DNA of 64,000 nucleotides from Anaerolineaceae bacterium (lineage in GTDB: Bacteria; Chloroflexota; Anaerolineae; Anaerolineales; Anaerolineaceae): positions 1 to 64,000 of the forward strand of contig JAFPZX010000086.1 of assembly GCA_017417055.1 (NCBI GenBank), written 5' to 3'. The translations under genes and the position numbers were made by a program. Below are positions 41,459 to 50,259 of this stretch, one piece after another (within the stretch, counting starts at the first letter, position 1; each line of letters opens with the position of its first letter). Under the pieces are notes generated by a model that did no database searches, was not told the DNA's origin, and saw only the letters and a list, made by a program, of their open reading frames with translations.

Positions 41459-42555
41459 AAAATCCTCAATTCACGCGGAAAATCACTTATGGAACGTCCC
41501 GCGTCAGCGGTAACGGTGATGTCATCTTCAATGCGGACGCCGCCCCAATCCGGGATGTAGATTCCCGGTTCGTCGGAGAAGCACATACCCTGCTCCAGAA
41601 TTACCGGATTTCCGGCAAACATATAAGGCTCCTCATGCTCTTCCAGACCGAGCCCGTGGCCGATGCGATGAGTAAAGAAATTCCCGTACCCTTTGCTGTT
41701 GATGACAGCACGTCCGGCGTCATCAATAGAACCGGCGCTTACACCCGGACGGACTGCCGCCAGAGCAGCGCGGTTTGCAGCCAAAACGGTGTTGTAGATT
41801 TCAATCTGCTTGTCCGATGCTTCGCCGATGACGAAAGTGCGGGTGATATCGGAGCAGTACCCCTTATATCGGGCGCCCCAGTCAAAGAGCAGAAAATCCC
41901 CCCGCTCCAGCTGTCTGTCAGAAACCTCCGCGTGCGGATTGGCGGAATTCGGCCCGGAACCGACAATGGGATCAAACGGCAATTTGGGGTCGGACCCTCT
42001 GCGGAGCATTTGTGCCACCAGTTCGGATCCCAGTTCCCGTTCCGTGACCCCCGGTTTTGCGAGTTTTAATGTCTCTTCAAGGGCGTCCTGCGCGATGATG
42101 GCGGCTTTCCGCATATATTCCAGTTCTTCGTCAGATTTCCGCAGACGCAGTTCGCTGAAAAGCTGCTGCGCACCGCAGATTTGGCATCCCGGAATGGCTT
42201 CTTTGATGAACTGATATTCAAGGAAACGAAAATGGATCGGTTCAACGGCGATCTTTTTCCCCGCAAGGCCTAAATATTCTCCGGCTTTGCGGAAAGCGCC
42301 GCCCCATTCCGCCGGATTATCGGTGAACGGGAATACTTCCACTGGGATGTCCATCTCCGGTGCGGCATCTACTTCGAAACCGGCGATAATCAATGCAGCC
42401 TTTTTCCCGGGACAGAAGATGATTGCGGTCGGCCGTTCCATCAGGATTTTTGCCTGTCCGGTCAGCCAGTTCATGTTGGGACTGGGAATTAAAACAGCGG
42501 CATCGTAACCGTATTTTTCCAGAAGATTTTCGAACAATACAGATTTTTCACTCAT
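41455..42555 (-). CDS. M24-family Xaa-Pro peptidase
   Basis: A 366-residue pita-bread metallopeptidase. An N-terminal creatinase-like domain (about 1-130) precedes the catalytic domain with the five metal ligands in the usual places: FDWGARYKGYCSDITRTF (two Asp), HRIGHGLGLEEHE (His), FSDEPGIY (Glu) and VRIEDDI (Glu). It removes residues next to proline from peptides. The start at 42555 has a GGAG site; an upstream ATG at 42597 lacks one. It leads the coupled operon that continues to 39291. Confidence 0.9.
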   Translation of the reverse strand: MSEKSVLFENLLEKYGYDAAVLIPSPNMNWLTGQAKILMERPTAIIFCPGKKAALIIAGFEVDAAPEMDIPVEVFPFTDNPAEWGGAFRKAGEYLGLAGKKIAVEPIHFRFLEYQFIKEAIPGCQICGAQQLFSELRLRKSDEELEYMRKAAIIAQDALEETLKLAKPGVTERELGSELVAQMLRRGSDPKLPFDPIVGSGPNSANPHAEVSDRQLERGDFLLFDWGARYKGYCSDITRTFVIGEASDKQIEIYNTVLAANRAALAAVRPGVSAGSIDDAGRAVINSKGYGNFFTHRIGHGLGLEEHEEPYMFAGNPVILEQGMCFSDEPGIYIPDWGGVRIEDDITVTADAGRSISDFPRELRIL

Positions 42556-42766
42556 CGTCAGCTCCGTATAAAAGTATCTATTCAGAAAAAAGCACACCGG
42601 TGCCTGAACAGTTATTTAAATTATAAGCCCATTCATATAAAACAGGAGCAGAAAACACAGATTATTTAAAATGTTTTAAGATTTATGCTGTATTTTTCAA
42701 AATAACTGAGTCATTGTGTTTCTTTTCGGAAAGTTTTCTTTAATTTATACATAATCTTAAAATTTC

Positions 42767-42775
42767 TGTTATAAT
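42767..42775 (+). promoter_or_regulatory. Extended -10 promoter upstream of the sortase gene
   Basis: TG-T-TATAAT, 73 bases before the sortase start, with no good -35. It resembles the extended -10 sites at 32914 and 60037. Confidence 0.5.
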
Positions 42776-42848
42776 CTCTTATTGACATTGGTTATAGATT
42801 AACTGTGATTTTTGATTTGTGATAATGCATGGAGAGAGGCAATTTATC

Positions 42849-44225
42849 ATGAAGAAATTATCCTATTTTCAACGCGGGGAGAAAACCGGGGAACCCGCGA
42901 GGTTTTTTCTTTTTATAATTTTTTTATTTTTTTCGATATTTTCAGATTCCTCCGCACAGATTTGGGAGGATTTTACTGTTTGGTATGACGGCAACGGAGC
43001 GGATTCCGGATATATTTCCGCAGAACACTTCAAATCCGGTACAAATATAATTACTTTGAAGATGAACGCCGCTTCCGCAGGCAGTTCAGATGTTCCCTAT
43101 ACTAAAAATGGTTGTATCTTTGCAGGCTGGTGCCTTTATCCGGATGGTGATTTTGCTGTCGCGCCTCTTCTTTCGGAAGGCTTTGAATGGGATCCCAAGG
43201 ATGTCCCGGTTACCTGGACGGAAAATAAAGACGGATTTGTTTTTTATGCACGATGGGATTGTGACGGAAATTACAATGGTATTGATGATCCCATTCGGCA
43301 GCGTCCCACTCAGCGTCCCGCTGTTCCCACTGCTGTTTTTATTCCCGGAAAAACAAGTGTTCCTTTCGTTCCAACACCTACGGCATCTGTTACCGCCACG
43401 CCGATTCCGACCGCGTTATTTAATCCCTATGAGGTATTCGGCGGTTCCGCAAGCGCCGGCGATGATATAGATTCAAAAGAAACAAAATCAGCAGATAAAA
43501 CGGATACTCCTTTTGTAGTTATACCATTTGCAGAAGAAGTCCATCTCGCTGAATCATCTCCTGAGCGAGTCATGCTGAGTCAGAATATGAAATCCGTGCA
43601 GGATTTGGAGCCGTACAGCGCAGACCAGCAGCTTCTAATCATTCCGGATGATATCATTGATGAAAATACTGTCATTCCGATCCCCGCGGCATTCACTGCT
43701 CCAATCGAGTATTTGGAAACGCTGCCGAACACCGGGATCACGTCAAAAACAGGCTCAAGACATGGAGAAAAATCTCTTTCTGTATCTTATACGCCCGCGA
43801 ACATGGAACTTATGATTCCCGGTTTAGACCTGAGCAGCAGTATTGTTTCTGTGGAAAGAAGCAATGGCGGATATGCTTTGGAGCAGCTCGGGAATAATAT
43901 CGCACTTCTTGCAGATATGGCCGATCCCGGGAAAGGAATCAGTATTTTAGCTGCACATAATACCCTCGATGAGGAGACCTTCGGACCTTTTGCGATGATC
44001 CATTCATTGCAAATCGGAGACCGGTTTTTTATTCGTACAGAAAAGAATGAATTAATGTCTTTTGAGATTTATTCCAACCTAAAAATCAACGAATATGATT
44101 TCGAGACTTTATACCGGACTTGTTTTCTGTATGATAACACGGTAACACTTCTGACTTGCGAAGATGAGCGGCCGGAAGGTGGGTACGCTAACAGGAGAAT
44201 CGTTTCCGCAAAGCTGGTTAATTAA
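42849..44225 (+). CDS. Sortase with InlB-like repeat and internal LPNTG motif
   Basis: A 458-residue exported protein. A membrane segment lies at about 18-33. Residues about 40-137 resemble a Listeria-Bacteroides (InlB B-type) repeat: FTVWYDGNG, GCIFAGWCLYPDGDF, FYARW. A Pro/Thr linker follows. An LPNTG motif is at 292-296. The C-terminal sortase domain (about 310-458) keeps the catalytic His370 (ILAAHN), Cys437 (LLTCED) and Arg in ANRRIV. The enzyme therefore carries a possible substrate motif of its own. The start at 42849 follows GAGAGG. It may process or attach surface proteins such as those nearby. Confidence 0.82.
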   Translation: MKKLSYFQRGEKTGEPARFFLFIIFLFFSIFSDSSAQIWEDFTVWYDGNGADSGYISAEHFKSGTNIITLKMNAASAGSSDVPYTKNGCIFAGWCLYPDGDFAVAPLLSEGFEWDPKDVPVTWTENKDGFVFYARWDCDGNYNGIDDPIRQRPTQRPAVPTAVFIPGKTSVPFVPTPTASVTATPIPTALFNPYEVFGGSASAGDDIDSKETKSADKTDTPFVVIPFAEEVHLAESSPERVMLSQNMKSVQDLEPYSADQQLLIIPDDIIDENTVIPIPAAFTAPIEYLETLPNTGITSKTGSRHGEKSLSVSYTPANMELMIPGLDLSSSIVSVERSNGGYALEQLGNNIALLADMADPGKGISILAAHNTLDEETFGPFAMIHSLQIGDRFFIRTEKNELMSFEIYSNLKINEYDFETLYRTCFLYDNTVTLLTCEDERPEGGYANRRIVSAKLVN

Positions 44226-44242
44226 GATAAATTGGGCAGTAA

Positions 44243-44310
44243 CGAAGCACATGAGGGACTGATACCATGTGTCACGTAAACTGACACATGAGTGTCTGTC
44301 CCCATGTGTG
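44243..44310. repeat. Intergenic element, GGACTGATACC/GTGTCTGTCCCC family
   Basis: CGAAGCACATGAGGGACTG and GTGTCTGTCCCCATGTGTG flank a TGTGTCACGTAAACTGACACA stem. It is closest to 29417-29484. Confidence 0.7.
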
Positions 44311-44383
44311 TTACAGCAATATTGACAGACACGTGAATCATAACGGCGCTTATTGGCCTATTTGAATTGTTCCGGATATTCAT

Positions 44384-44412
44384 TTGGCTGAATTGCCTTT
44401 TGCAATTATAAT
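44384..44412 (+). promoter_or_regulatory. Promoter for a leaderless transcript
   Basis: TTGGCT (44384-44389), 17 bases, then TATAAT (44407-44412). The ATG of the next gene is at 44419, where transcription should begin, and there is no Shine-Dalgarno. Confidence 0.65.
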
Positions 44413-44418
44413 CAAACT

Positions 44419-44997
44419 ATGGAAATAAATGATGACGCATTGGTACTGGTGGCAATCATGCCGAAACCGCGTGATATGGATATTGCGCGGCTGCTTGGCT
44501 GGTATCGAATTCCATTGAAGAGTGCGCCGAAAATCCTTCACCCCGATGTGATCGCTTTTTATCAAACAGCTGCCTTCGGAAAAGGCCATCGCAGCCGGAT
44601 CGAATGCTGCGCAGAAGTAGCAGGTGTGGAATTAACCACCCGTTCAGAATTATTCCGGGACGAACCGGATCATCCCCGTGCGCATGAGGAATATTTCAAA
44701 ATCCAGCTGCGCGGGATTGAGCCTTTACCCCATCCGATACTCGCTGATGAATGGAAGCGTTTCACCTTTTTCTATACAACCGGCAGCCGCATTATGACCG
44801 CAGAATCGATACGCGGTCTGGCCATGAATGCACGGGAACGGGGTGGTGTTTGGCGGATACTGCGCGAACGGGAAGAAGAATACGGCAGATCTCAGGGCAG
44901 TTCAGACGTGGATATTCCTGAAGAATTGCCGAAGGATTTATTATTTTTACTGGGGAACCTGTCTCTCGCAGGATTAGAGTTGGGATCTGATGGATAA
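44419..44997 (+). CDS. Conserved hypothetical protein
   Basis: A 192-residue cytoplasmic protein with notable blocks LVAIMPKPRDMDIARLLGWYRIPL, LHPDVIAFYQTAAFG, VELTTRSELFRDEPDHPRAHEEYFKIQL and RFTFFYTTG. I believe similar proteins occur in other Chloroflexota, but the function is not known to me. The many conserved-looking Arg, His and Asp residues suggest a nucleic-acid or nucleotide-related enzyme; this is a guess. The gene is probably leaderless and starts a run with dihydropyrimidinase, 17 bases downstream. Confidence 0.65.
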   Translation: MEINDDALVLVAIMPKPRDMDIARLLGWYRIPLKSAPKILHPDVIAFYQTAAFGKGHRSRIECCAEVAGVELTTRSELFRDEPDHPRAHEEYFKIQLRGIEPLPHPILADEWKRFTFFYTTGSRIMTAESIRGLAMNARERGGVWRILREREEEYGRSQGSSDVDIPEELPKDLLFLLGNLSLAGLELGSDG

Positions 44998-45014
44998 AAC
45001 AAAGGAGGATGTCC

Positions 45015-46433
45015 ATGAAAAAAATCATTAAAGGCGGGACAATCGTAACGGATTCCGCAATGTTTGAAGCTGATATTTTGATTGACGGTGAGAAAATTGC
45101 AGCCATTGGACAGAATTTTGACGGGATCGCGGATGCCGAGGTGATCGACGCTTCCGGGATGCTTGTCCTCCCCGGCGGGGTAGACGCCCATGTCCATCTG
45201 GATTTGCCGATGCCGAACACAACTTCTTCTGACGACCATTACACGGGAACAAAAGCCGCTGCATTTGGCGGGACAACAACGGTTATTGACTTCGCAAACC
45301 ACGACCTGCCCTCGCTGGTCGACAGTTTTCATGTCTGGGAAGAAAACGCTCAGGGGAAAGCAGCTGTTGATTATGGCGTTCACATGAATTACACCCATTT
45401 TTCTACGGAATCTCTTGCAGAAATAGCGAAGCTGCCGGATCTGGGTGTCAATTCCATCAAAATGTTTACCGCGTATAACGGACGGATGCGGCTGCAGGAT
45501 GGAGAAATCTTTCAGGCAATGCGGAAAGCGGGCGAAGAGGGAATCATTTCCATGTTCCATGTGGAAAACGGAGACTTGATCGATCTTCAGGTTGCGGAAG
45601 CATTAGCTGCCGGTCATACGGAGCCGGTCTGGCATGCCCGTACCCGTTCAAAAGATGGGACAGCCGGTGAGCTGCTGAATATTTGCATGCTTTCAAAGAC
45701 CGCCGGATATGCTCCGATTTATATCGTTCACATGAATACAGCCGAAGAGATGGATGTGCTCGCCTACGCCAAAAACCTTGGCATCAACGTCTGGGGAGAA
45801 ACCTGTCTGCAGTATATGATGTTTACAGAGGAAGATATGAAAGGCTGGGAGGGCGCTAAATTTGTTTGCTCTCCTCCGATGCGCGGCGCTGAAGACAATG
45901 AAGGTATCTGGCAGGCGCTTGAAGACGGCACGATGGATGTGGTAGCGACCGATCACTGCCCATTCATGTTTGACGGTACAAAAGAGATTTTGTATGAAGG
46001 AAAACCCTTCAAGAGACCCGGTAAGGAGCTTGGCCGGAATGATTTCACAAAAATTCCGAATGGACAGCCCGGTGTCGGTGACCGTCTGCCTGTTATGTGG
46101 ACAGAAGCCGTGGTAAATGGACATATTTCACCGCAGCGTTTTGTTGAACTGATGTGTACAAATCCCGCAAAAATTTACAATATTTATCCACAAAAAGGTG
46201 CGATTCTGCCCGGATCAGACGCTGATCTGGCCATTTGGGATCCGATGAAAAAGGTTACCTACGGTGTCAAAGTCGCACAGCACAGGACAGACTACAACCT
46301 GTACGAAGGCAAAGAACTGACCGGGTTCCCGGTAAAAGTCATGCTGCGCGGTGATGTGATTGTCGATAATGGCGAGTGGAAAGGGAAGCGCGGTGCAGGC
46401 AAATTCCTGCACTGTGAACCACTCAGTGAATAA
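45015..46433 (+). CDS. hydA: Dihydropyrimidinase (hydantoinase family)
   Basis: A 472-residue amidohydrolase that opens dihydropyrimidine or hydantoin rings, the second step of reductive pyrimidine breakdown. Metal ligands are seen as DAHVHLD, the carboxylated Lys in NSIKMFTAYNG, His in YIVHMNTAE, and Asp in VVATDHCPF. The sequence GGTTTVIDFAN and the PMRGAEDNEGIWQAL block are typical of the family. The start at 45015 has AGGAGG 6 bases upstream. Uracil released by psuG at 33989 could feed this pathway once reduced. Membrane genes follow 5 bases downstream. Confidence 0.92.
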   Translation: MKKIIKGGTIVTDSAMFEADILIDGEKIAAIGQNFDGIADAEVIDASGMLVLPGGVDAHVHLDLPMPNTTSSDDHYTGTKAAAFGGTTTVIDFANHDLPSLVDSFHVWEENAQGKAAVDYGVHMNYTHFSTESLAEIAKLPDLGVNSIKMFTAYNGRMRLQDGEIFQAMRKAGEEGIISMFHVENGDLIDLQVAEALAAGHTEPVWHARTRSKDGTAGELLNICMLSKTAGYAPIYIVHMNTAEEMDVLAYAKNLGINVWGETCLQYMMFTEEDMKGWEGAKFVCSPPMRGAEDNEGIWQALEDGTMDVVATDHCPFMFDGTKEILYEGKPFKRPGKELGRNDFTKIPNGQPGVGDRLPVMWTEAVVNGHISPQRFVELMCTNPAKIYNIYPQKGAILPGSDADLAIWDPMKKVTYGVKVAQHRTDYNLYEGKELTGFPVKVMLRGDVIVDNGEWKGKRGAGKFLHCEPLSE

Positions 46434-46438
46434 ATAAT

Positions 46439-48070
46439 ATGAGCACGATTTGGTCCGTCCCTGTCGGTATTCTGCTTACGGCTGCCTTATTTATTTTTTT
46501 GATCAACCGCAGCCGGCAAAATATCGGAGCTGCCTGGTTTGCCGCGATTTTTGCCGGAATCAGTGTTTGGGGATGGACCGTTTCTCTTTATTTCCGCCCT
46601 GATATACAAATAAAACCGCTTGCGGAATCGGTTCCCGGCTTGTTGGAAGATGCCGGTGTTTTTCTTACATCCGGAGACGGACGCTTCGTATTGGACGGCG
46701 TCTCATATACGTATATGCTGGCAATTTCCGCACTGCTGGCGATATTGTTGTTAACCGCACCTTCGTATATGGAACCGCAGACAGCCCCGCGGATCTGGTT
46801 TTTTTATCTGCTCATTGAAGCCATTGGTTACCTGGCTGTTTCGACAAACAACCTTACATTTGTTATTTACGGCTGGGTAATTTTCGACGCAATTGATCTT
46901 CTCACGCATTATCTGCAGGTCCGTCCCGGACAAATCAGACGCGGATTTGTCACGGCTGTCGGGATCCGCTTTGTCGGTACTTTGATGGCGGCTGCCAGTC
47001 TGGCTTTATCAAATTCAGAACTGGGAACAGCCTCCGGCGCTTTTATCAGTTTGAATGGCGGCGCTTATCTGCTGACCGCGTGTGCCTTGCGTATGGGGAT
47101 CATGCCTGTTTCTCAGCCATATGGACAGATGGACAGTTCGCGCGTCGGTTTGGGGACGATGCTGCGTCTGGTCTCCGTGCTGACAGTGATGCCAATCATG
47201 AGCCGGATTCCCTTGGGAGGACTGCGTCCCGATTTGCGGTTTTTCCTGGGAGTGGCGGCAGTACTCTCCGGACTTACAGGGGCTGTGGGATGGATCCTTT
47301 CCGAAAATTCTTTTATCGGGATTTCCTATGCGGCGTTAGGGATATGCGGTCTGGCTTTTGTCTGTGCGCTCAGCGGTCAGCAGGTTTCTCTTGTTGCATG
47401 GGGCGTTTCGATTGCACTGACTTGTGCTCCGCTTTCTCTTTTCCGGATCCATAACAGGTTTATGAATCTGTTAGGCTTTTTGGTGATCCTTTGTTTTTCA
47501 GGCTTGCCATTTACCCCGAATGCATTCGGATGGGTGGGGTTAGCTGCCACACCTTCCCTTTTTCAGAATATCGTCATTATCTTTATCCCGTTATTGCTCA
47601 TTGCAGGCGCCATTATTCATATTTTACAGACCGAAGGCCGAAAATTTTCTGATTTGGAGCCGTGGATGCGCTCTGTTTATCCGCTTGGCTTCGTGACTTC
47701 AGTCGGGACGCATGTTTTTATCGGAATGACGCAATTCCCGGAAGCATTCAGTTTAGGCGTTATACCGGCTTCCGTAAGCGCGGTGTTGGGCGGAATATTG
47801 CTGGCTGCGGCTGCACTCCGCATGCCGGAAAGAGTTAAAACGCAGAATGCGGCAGCCTGGGGCAGAGCAGCCATGTCCGTATTTTGGCAGGGAATGCAAA
47901 GGCTCATGAATATGGAATGGTTCCTGATTTTCGGAGGCTGGTGCAGCCGGATCATCAAACAGATTTCTTTGGCGGTCAGCTCGGTTTTGGGTGAAAACGG
48001 CGGCCTGGTTTGGGAATTCCTTCTATTGGCACTTCTGATTGCGGTGGCTTTCAGCGGAGAGGTCCTGTGA
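46439..48070 (+). CDS. Proton-conducting antiporter-like membrane subunit (first)
   Basis: A 543-residue protein with about 14 membrane segments that resembles subunits of the NuoL/M/N and Mrp antiporter superfamily in layout (a long central hydrophobic block with YGWVIFDAIDLLTHY and GFTNIP-like SGLPFTPNAFGW). The typical buried Lys/Glu residues of active channels are not obvious to me, so transport is uncertain. It overlaps the next gene by GTGA and follows the dihydropyrimidinase gene by 5 bases. Confidence 0.65.
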   Translation: MSTIWSVPVGILLTAALFIFLINRSRQNIGAAWFAAIFAGISVWGWTVSLYFRPDIQIKPLAESVPGLLEDAGVFLTSGDGRFVLDGVSYTYMLAISALLAILLLTAPSYMEPQTAPRIWFFYLLIEAIGYLAVSTNNLTFVIYGWVIFDAIDLLTHYLQVRPGQIRRGFVTAVGIRFVGTLMAAASLALSNSELGTASGAFISLNGGAYLLTACALRMGIMPVSQPYGQMDSSRVGLGTMLRLVSVLTVMPIMSRIPLGGLRPDLRFFLGVAAVLSGLTGAVGWILSENSFIGISYAALGICGLAFVCALSGQQVSLVAWGVSIALTCAPLSLFRIHNRFMNLLGFLVILCFSGLPFTPNAFGWVGLAATPSLFQNIVIIFIPLLLIAGAIIHILQTEGRKFSDLEPWMRSVYPLGFVTSVGTHVFIGMTQFPEAFSLGVIPASVSAVLGGILLAAAALRMPERVKTQNAAAWGRAAMSVFWQGMQRLMNMEWFLIFGGWCSRIIKQISLAVSSVLGENGGLVWEFLLLALLIAVAFSGEVL

Positions 48071-48681
48071 ACAGTCTGACTTTGATTTCATATGCAGGTT
48101 TTTTGATGAGTATCACCGGAATCGTGTTTCTAAATGCGATGATCCGGCCGCCGATACTGAAATTGACAGGCCTGGCATTGTTTTATCTGGGCGGAAGTAT
48201 TTTGCTGCTGAATGTCTGTTCCTTTCAAATGTGTGCAGCATTGTTAGTGTGCGGGATCGGTGTGACCGTTTTGTTTGGAACAGCGGACAGAGAGCATTTC
48301 ATCCATCCGGAGCCGATTGAGGATGCCCGGATCATGAATATTTTCCGATTAATTTTGACGGTAATGATCGGCATTTTGTCATATACCATTACAGATTTGT
48401 TTCAATATTGGATACCGGTCAGGCGTTCTTTCTTGTTTGTCTGTGTTATGGCAGGGCTGATGGGATTGATCAGTTTGTCTCTTGACGAAGATTTGATCTT
48501 CCGCTGTATGCATTTGCAGTCACTCTGCCTTGCTTTTACGATCTGTTATGTAATCATGGAAAATTCTGTTTTGGTTTTCTCATTTTTCGTGGCAATAAAC
48601 CTGTTGATGGCATTTGGCGGTACAGTTATGGTGATGGGAACCGTTCAGAAGGTTGAATCCAATACGGAGGAAGTCTCGTGA
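48067..48681 (+). CDS. Small membrane subunit (second)
   Basis: A 204-residue protein with about six membrane segments, starting at a GTG that overlaps the previous stop (GTGA) and ending in a GTGA overlap with the next gene. It has no recognisable motif. Its place between two antiporter-like proteins suggests it is a structural subunit of the same complex, comparable to NuoJ/K or MrpB/C parts, but I see no direct homology. Confidence 0.6.
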   Translation: MNSLTLISYAGFLMSITGIVFLNAMIRPPILKLTGLALFYLGGSILLLNVCSFQMCAALLVCGIGVTVLFGTADREHFIHPEPIEDARIMNIFRLILTVMIGILSYTITDLFQYWIPVRRSFLFVCVMAGLMGLISLSLDEDLIFRCMHLQSLCLAFTICYVIMENSVLVFSFFVAINLLMAFGGTVMVMGTVQKVESNTEEVS

Positions 48682-50099
48682 GCGCTGCTCTGTTGTGGAT
48701 TTATTTTCCGTTTGGGGTGGGATTGTTCCTTATGCTGTTCCCCGACAATAAAAAGTTCACCCGTATTTTCGGACTTGTTGTGACCGCTTTGCTTTCTTTG
48801 ATAGCTTTACGAATCCCGGTAAATTCAATGATCGTGATCAACCGTTCCTCGCTGATTTTTACTGCCACTTCAAGAATTATGGGACGAACGATCACGATTA
48901 CCCGCGCGGATCAGACAATTGTTGCCTTTTTTTACGCGTTCACGTTCCTGTGGATATTTGGCAGTATGTTTGCCTGGATCTACCGCTATTTCATCCCGAT
49001 CTCATTAATGTGTACCGCGCTGATGGTCGCTGTTATCAGCGTTCAGCCCTTTATCTACGGGATTTTTCTCGTAATGATCAGCTGTTTGCTTTTGGTGCCG
49101 ATGCTGCGGAATATTCAGCGCCAAAACGAAAATGTTATCCTTCGGTTTTTGCTTTACCAGCTTTTGGGAATGGTTTGTCTTGCCATCAGCGGCCAGCTGA
49201 CCGGAACGCTGGATATTAACCCTCAAGATTCATATCTGCTGAAGCGGACAGTGATCCTGATTTTCATTGGACTGTCCTTGTGGCTGGCGGTTTTTCCGTT
49301 TTTCAGCTGGATCGCGCTGCTCATGGAAAAGAGCTGTCCTTTTGTCAGCGGATTCGCGGTGAGCCTGCTGCAATTTTCTTCCCTGTTCATCCTGCTCCAG
49401 TTCCTGAATGATCACATCTGGCTGCGGACTTATCAGCCGTTTTTTTACGCGCTTCGTCTGGCCGGGATCATGATGCTCGTTACCGGCGCTGTACTGGCTG
49501 TTTTTCAAACGGATTTGCAGCGTATGATGGCTTTTATTATTACTTCGGAAAATGGGGCATCGATCCTTTTGATCGGATTGAACTCACACGAAAGCATTAA
49601 TACCTTCCTGACCGGATTATTTATTCATGCGCTGGTGTGGCTGATCTGGGCGACTTCGGTAAAATTTATCGGATCGGATTATGAGCTCTCTCTGGAAAGT
49701 CTCCGCGGGCTTGCTTATAAACATCCCGTCGTCTGTACTGCTTTGCTCCTGTCTCATTTTACTGTTTCCGGAATGCCGCTGCTGGCGGGATTTGAGCTGC
49801 GGATGTCTCTGTTTTCATCCTGTTTTGCTCGGTCGGGCGTGCTGGGCTGGATAGCCTGTACCGCGTCGGCTGTTTTGATTTTCAGCGGACTGCGGCTGAT
49901 GTTTATTTTTCTTTCCCCGGCACAGACAGGCGCAGCAGCTCCGGATTTTGCGGATGAACGGACCAGATATGACATCTATATGCGCAGAGCGCTTTTGACC
50001 GTTTTGATGATCCTGCTCGTTTTGATCAGCATCTTCCCTTCCATGATGGAGGTATTTATCAGCGGGATCCGCTCGCAGTACGCATTGATTTTTGGCTAA
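48678..50099 (+). CDS. Proton-conducting antiporter-like membrane subunit (third)
   Basis: A 473-residue protein with about 13 membrane segments. It has a more typical NuoN/NuoM-like core: LFPFFSWIALLMEKSCPFVSGF-like FPFFSWIALLMEK with an ionisable Glu-Lys, DLQRMMAFITSEN-like FQTDLQRMMAFIITSENG, and HFTVSGMPLLAGFE. These are the signatures of proton-translocating transporter subunits (PF00361). It starts at a GTG overlapping the previous stop. With 46439 and 48067 it forms a three-gene unit lacking any redox subunit, so it may couple to another complex or act as a cation/proton antiporter. Confidence 0.72.
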   Translation: MSAALLWIYFPFGVGLFLMLFPDNKKFTRIFGLVVTALLSLIALRIPVNSMIVINRSSLIFTATSRIMGRTITITRADQTIVAFFYAFTFLWIFGSMFAWIYRYFIPISLMCTALMVAVISVQPFIYGIFLVMISCLLLVPMLRNIQRQNENVILRFLLYQLLGMVCLAISGQLTGTLDINPQDSYLLKRTVILIFIGLSLWLAVFPFFSWIALLMEKSCPFVSGFAVSLLQFSSLFILLQFLNDHIWLRTYQPFFYALRLAGIMMLVTGAVLAVFQTDLQRMMAFIITSENGASILLIGLNSHESINTFLTGLFIHALVWLIWATSVKFIGSDYELSLESLRGLAYKHPVVCTALLLSHFTVSGMPLLAGFELRMSLFSSCFARSGVLGWIACTASAVLIFSGLRLMFIFLSPAQTGAAAPDFADERTRYDIYMRRALLTVLMILLVLISIFPSMMEVFISGIRSQYALIFG

Positions 50100-50117
50100 A
50101 CCTAATAATTGCGTTTC

Positions 50118-50157
50118 GGGAACGGTTTTGCGCGAAGCGCGGAACTGTCCTCACGCC
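50118..50157. repeat. Short intergenic palindrome (GGTTTTGCGCGAAGCGCGGAACTGTC)
   Basis: A copy of the family at 29243-29281, just after the third antiporter-like gene. Confidence 0.7.
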
Positions 50158-50204
50158 TAATCAGCGTATTCATAAAGAAATCATATGTCTGGTAACAATG
50201 TTTT

Positions 50205-50233
50205 GAGTCAACGAAAACAGGCCGCTTTGACTC
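50205..50233. promoter_or_regulatory. GAGTCAA...TTGACTC inverted repeat, copy 1
   Basis: Exact 7-base arms (50205-50211, 50227-50233) with the loop CGAAAACAGGCCGCT. A near-identical element lies at 53604-53632. Each is 25-70 bases before a gene start, so they could be shared operators. The right arm also contains a TTGACT. Confidence 0.55.
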
Positions 50234-50259
50234 ATTCCAAAACTTAACGAGGAAATAAT

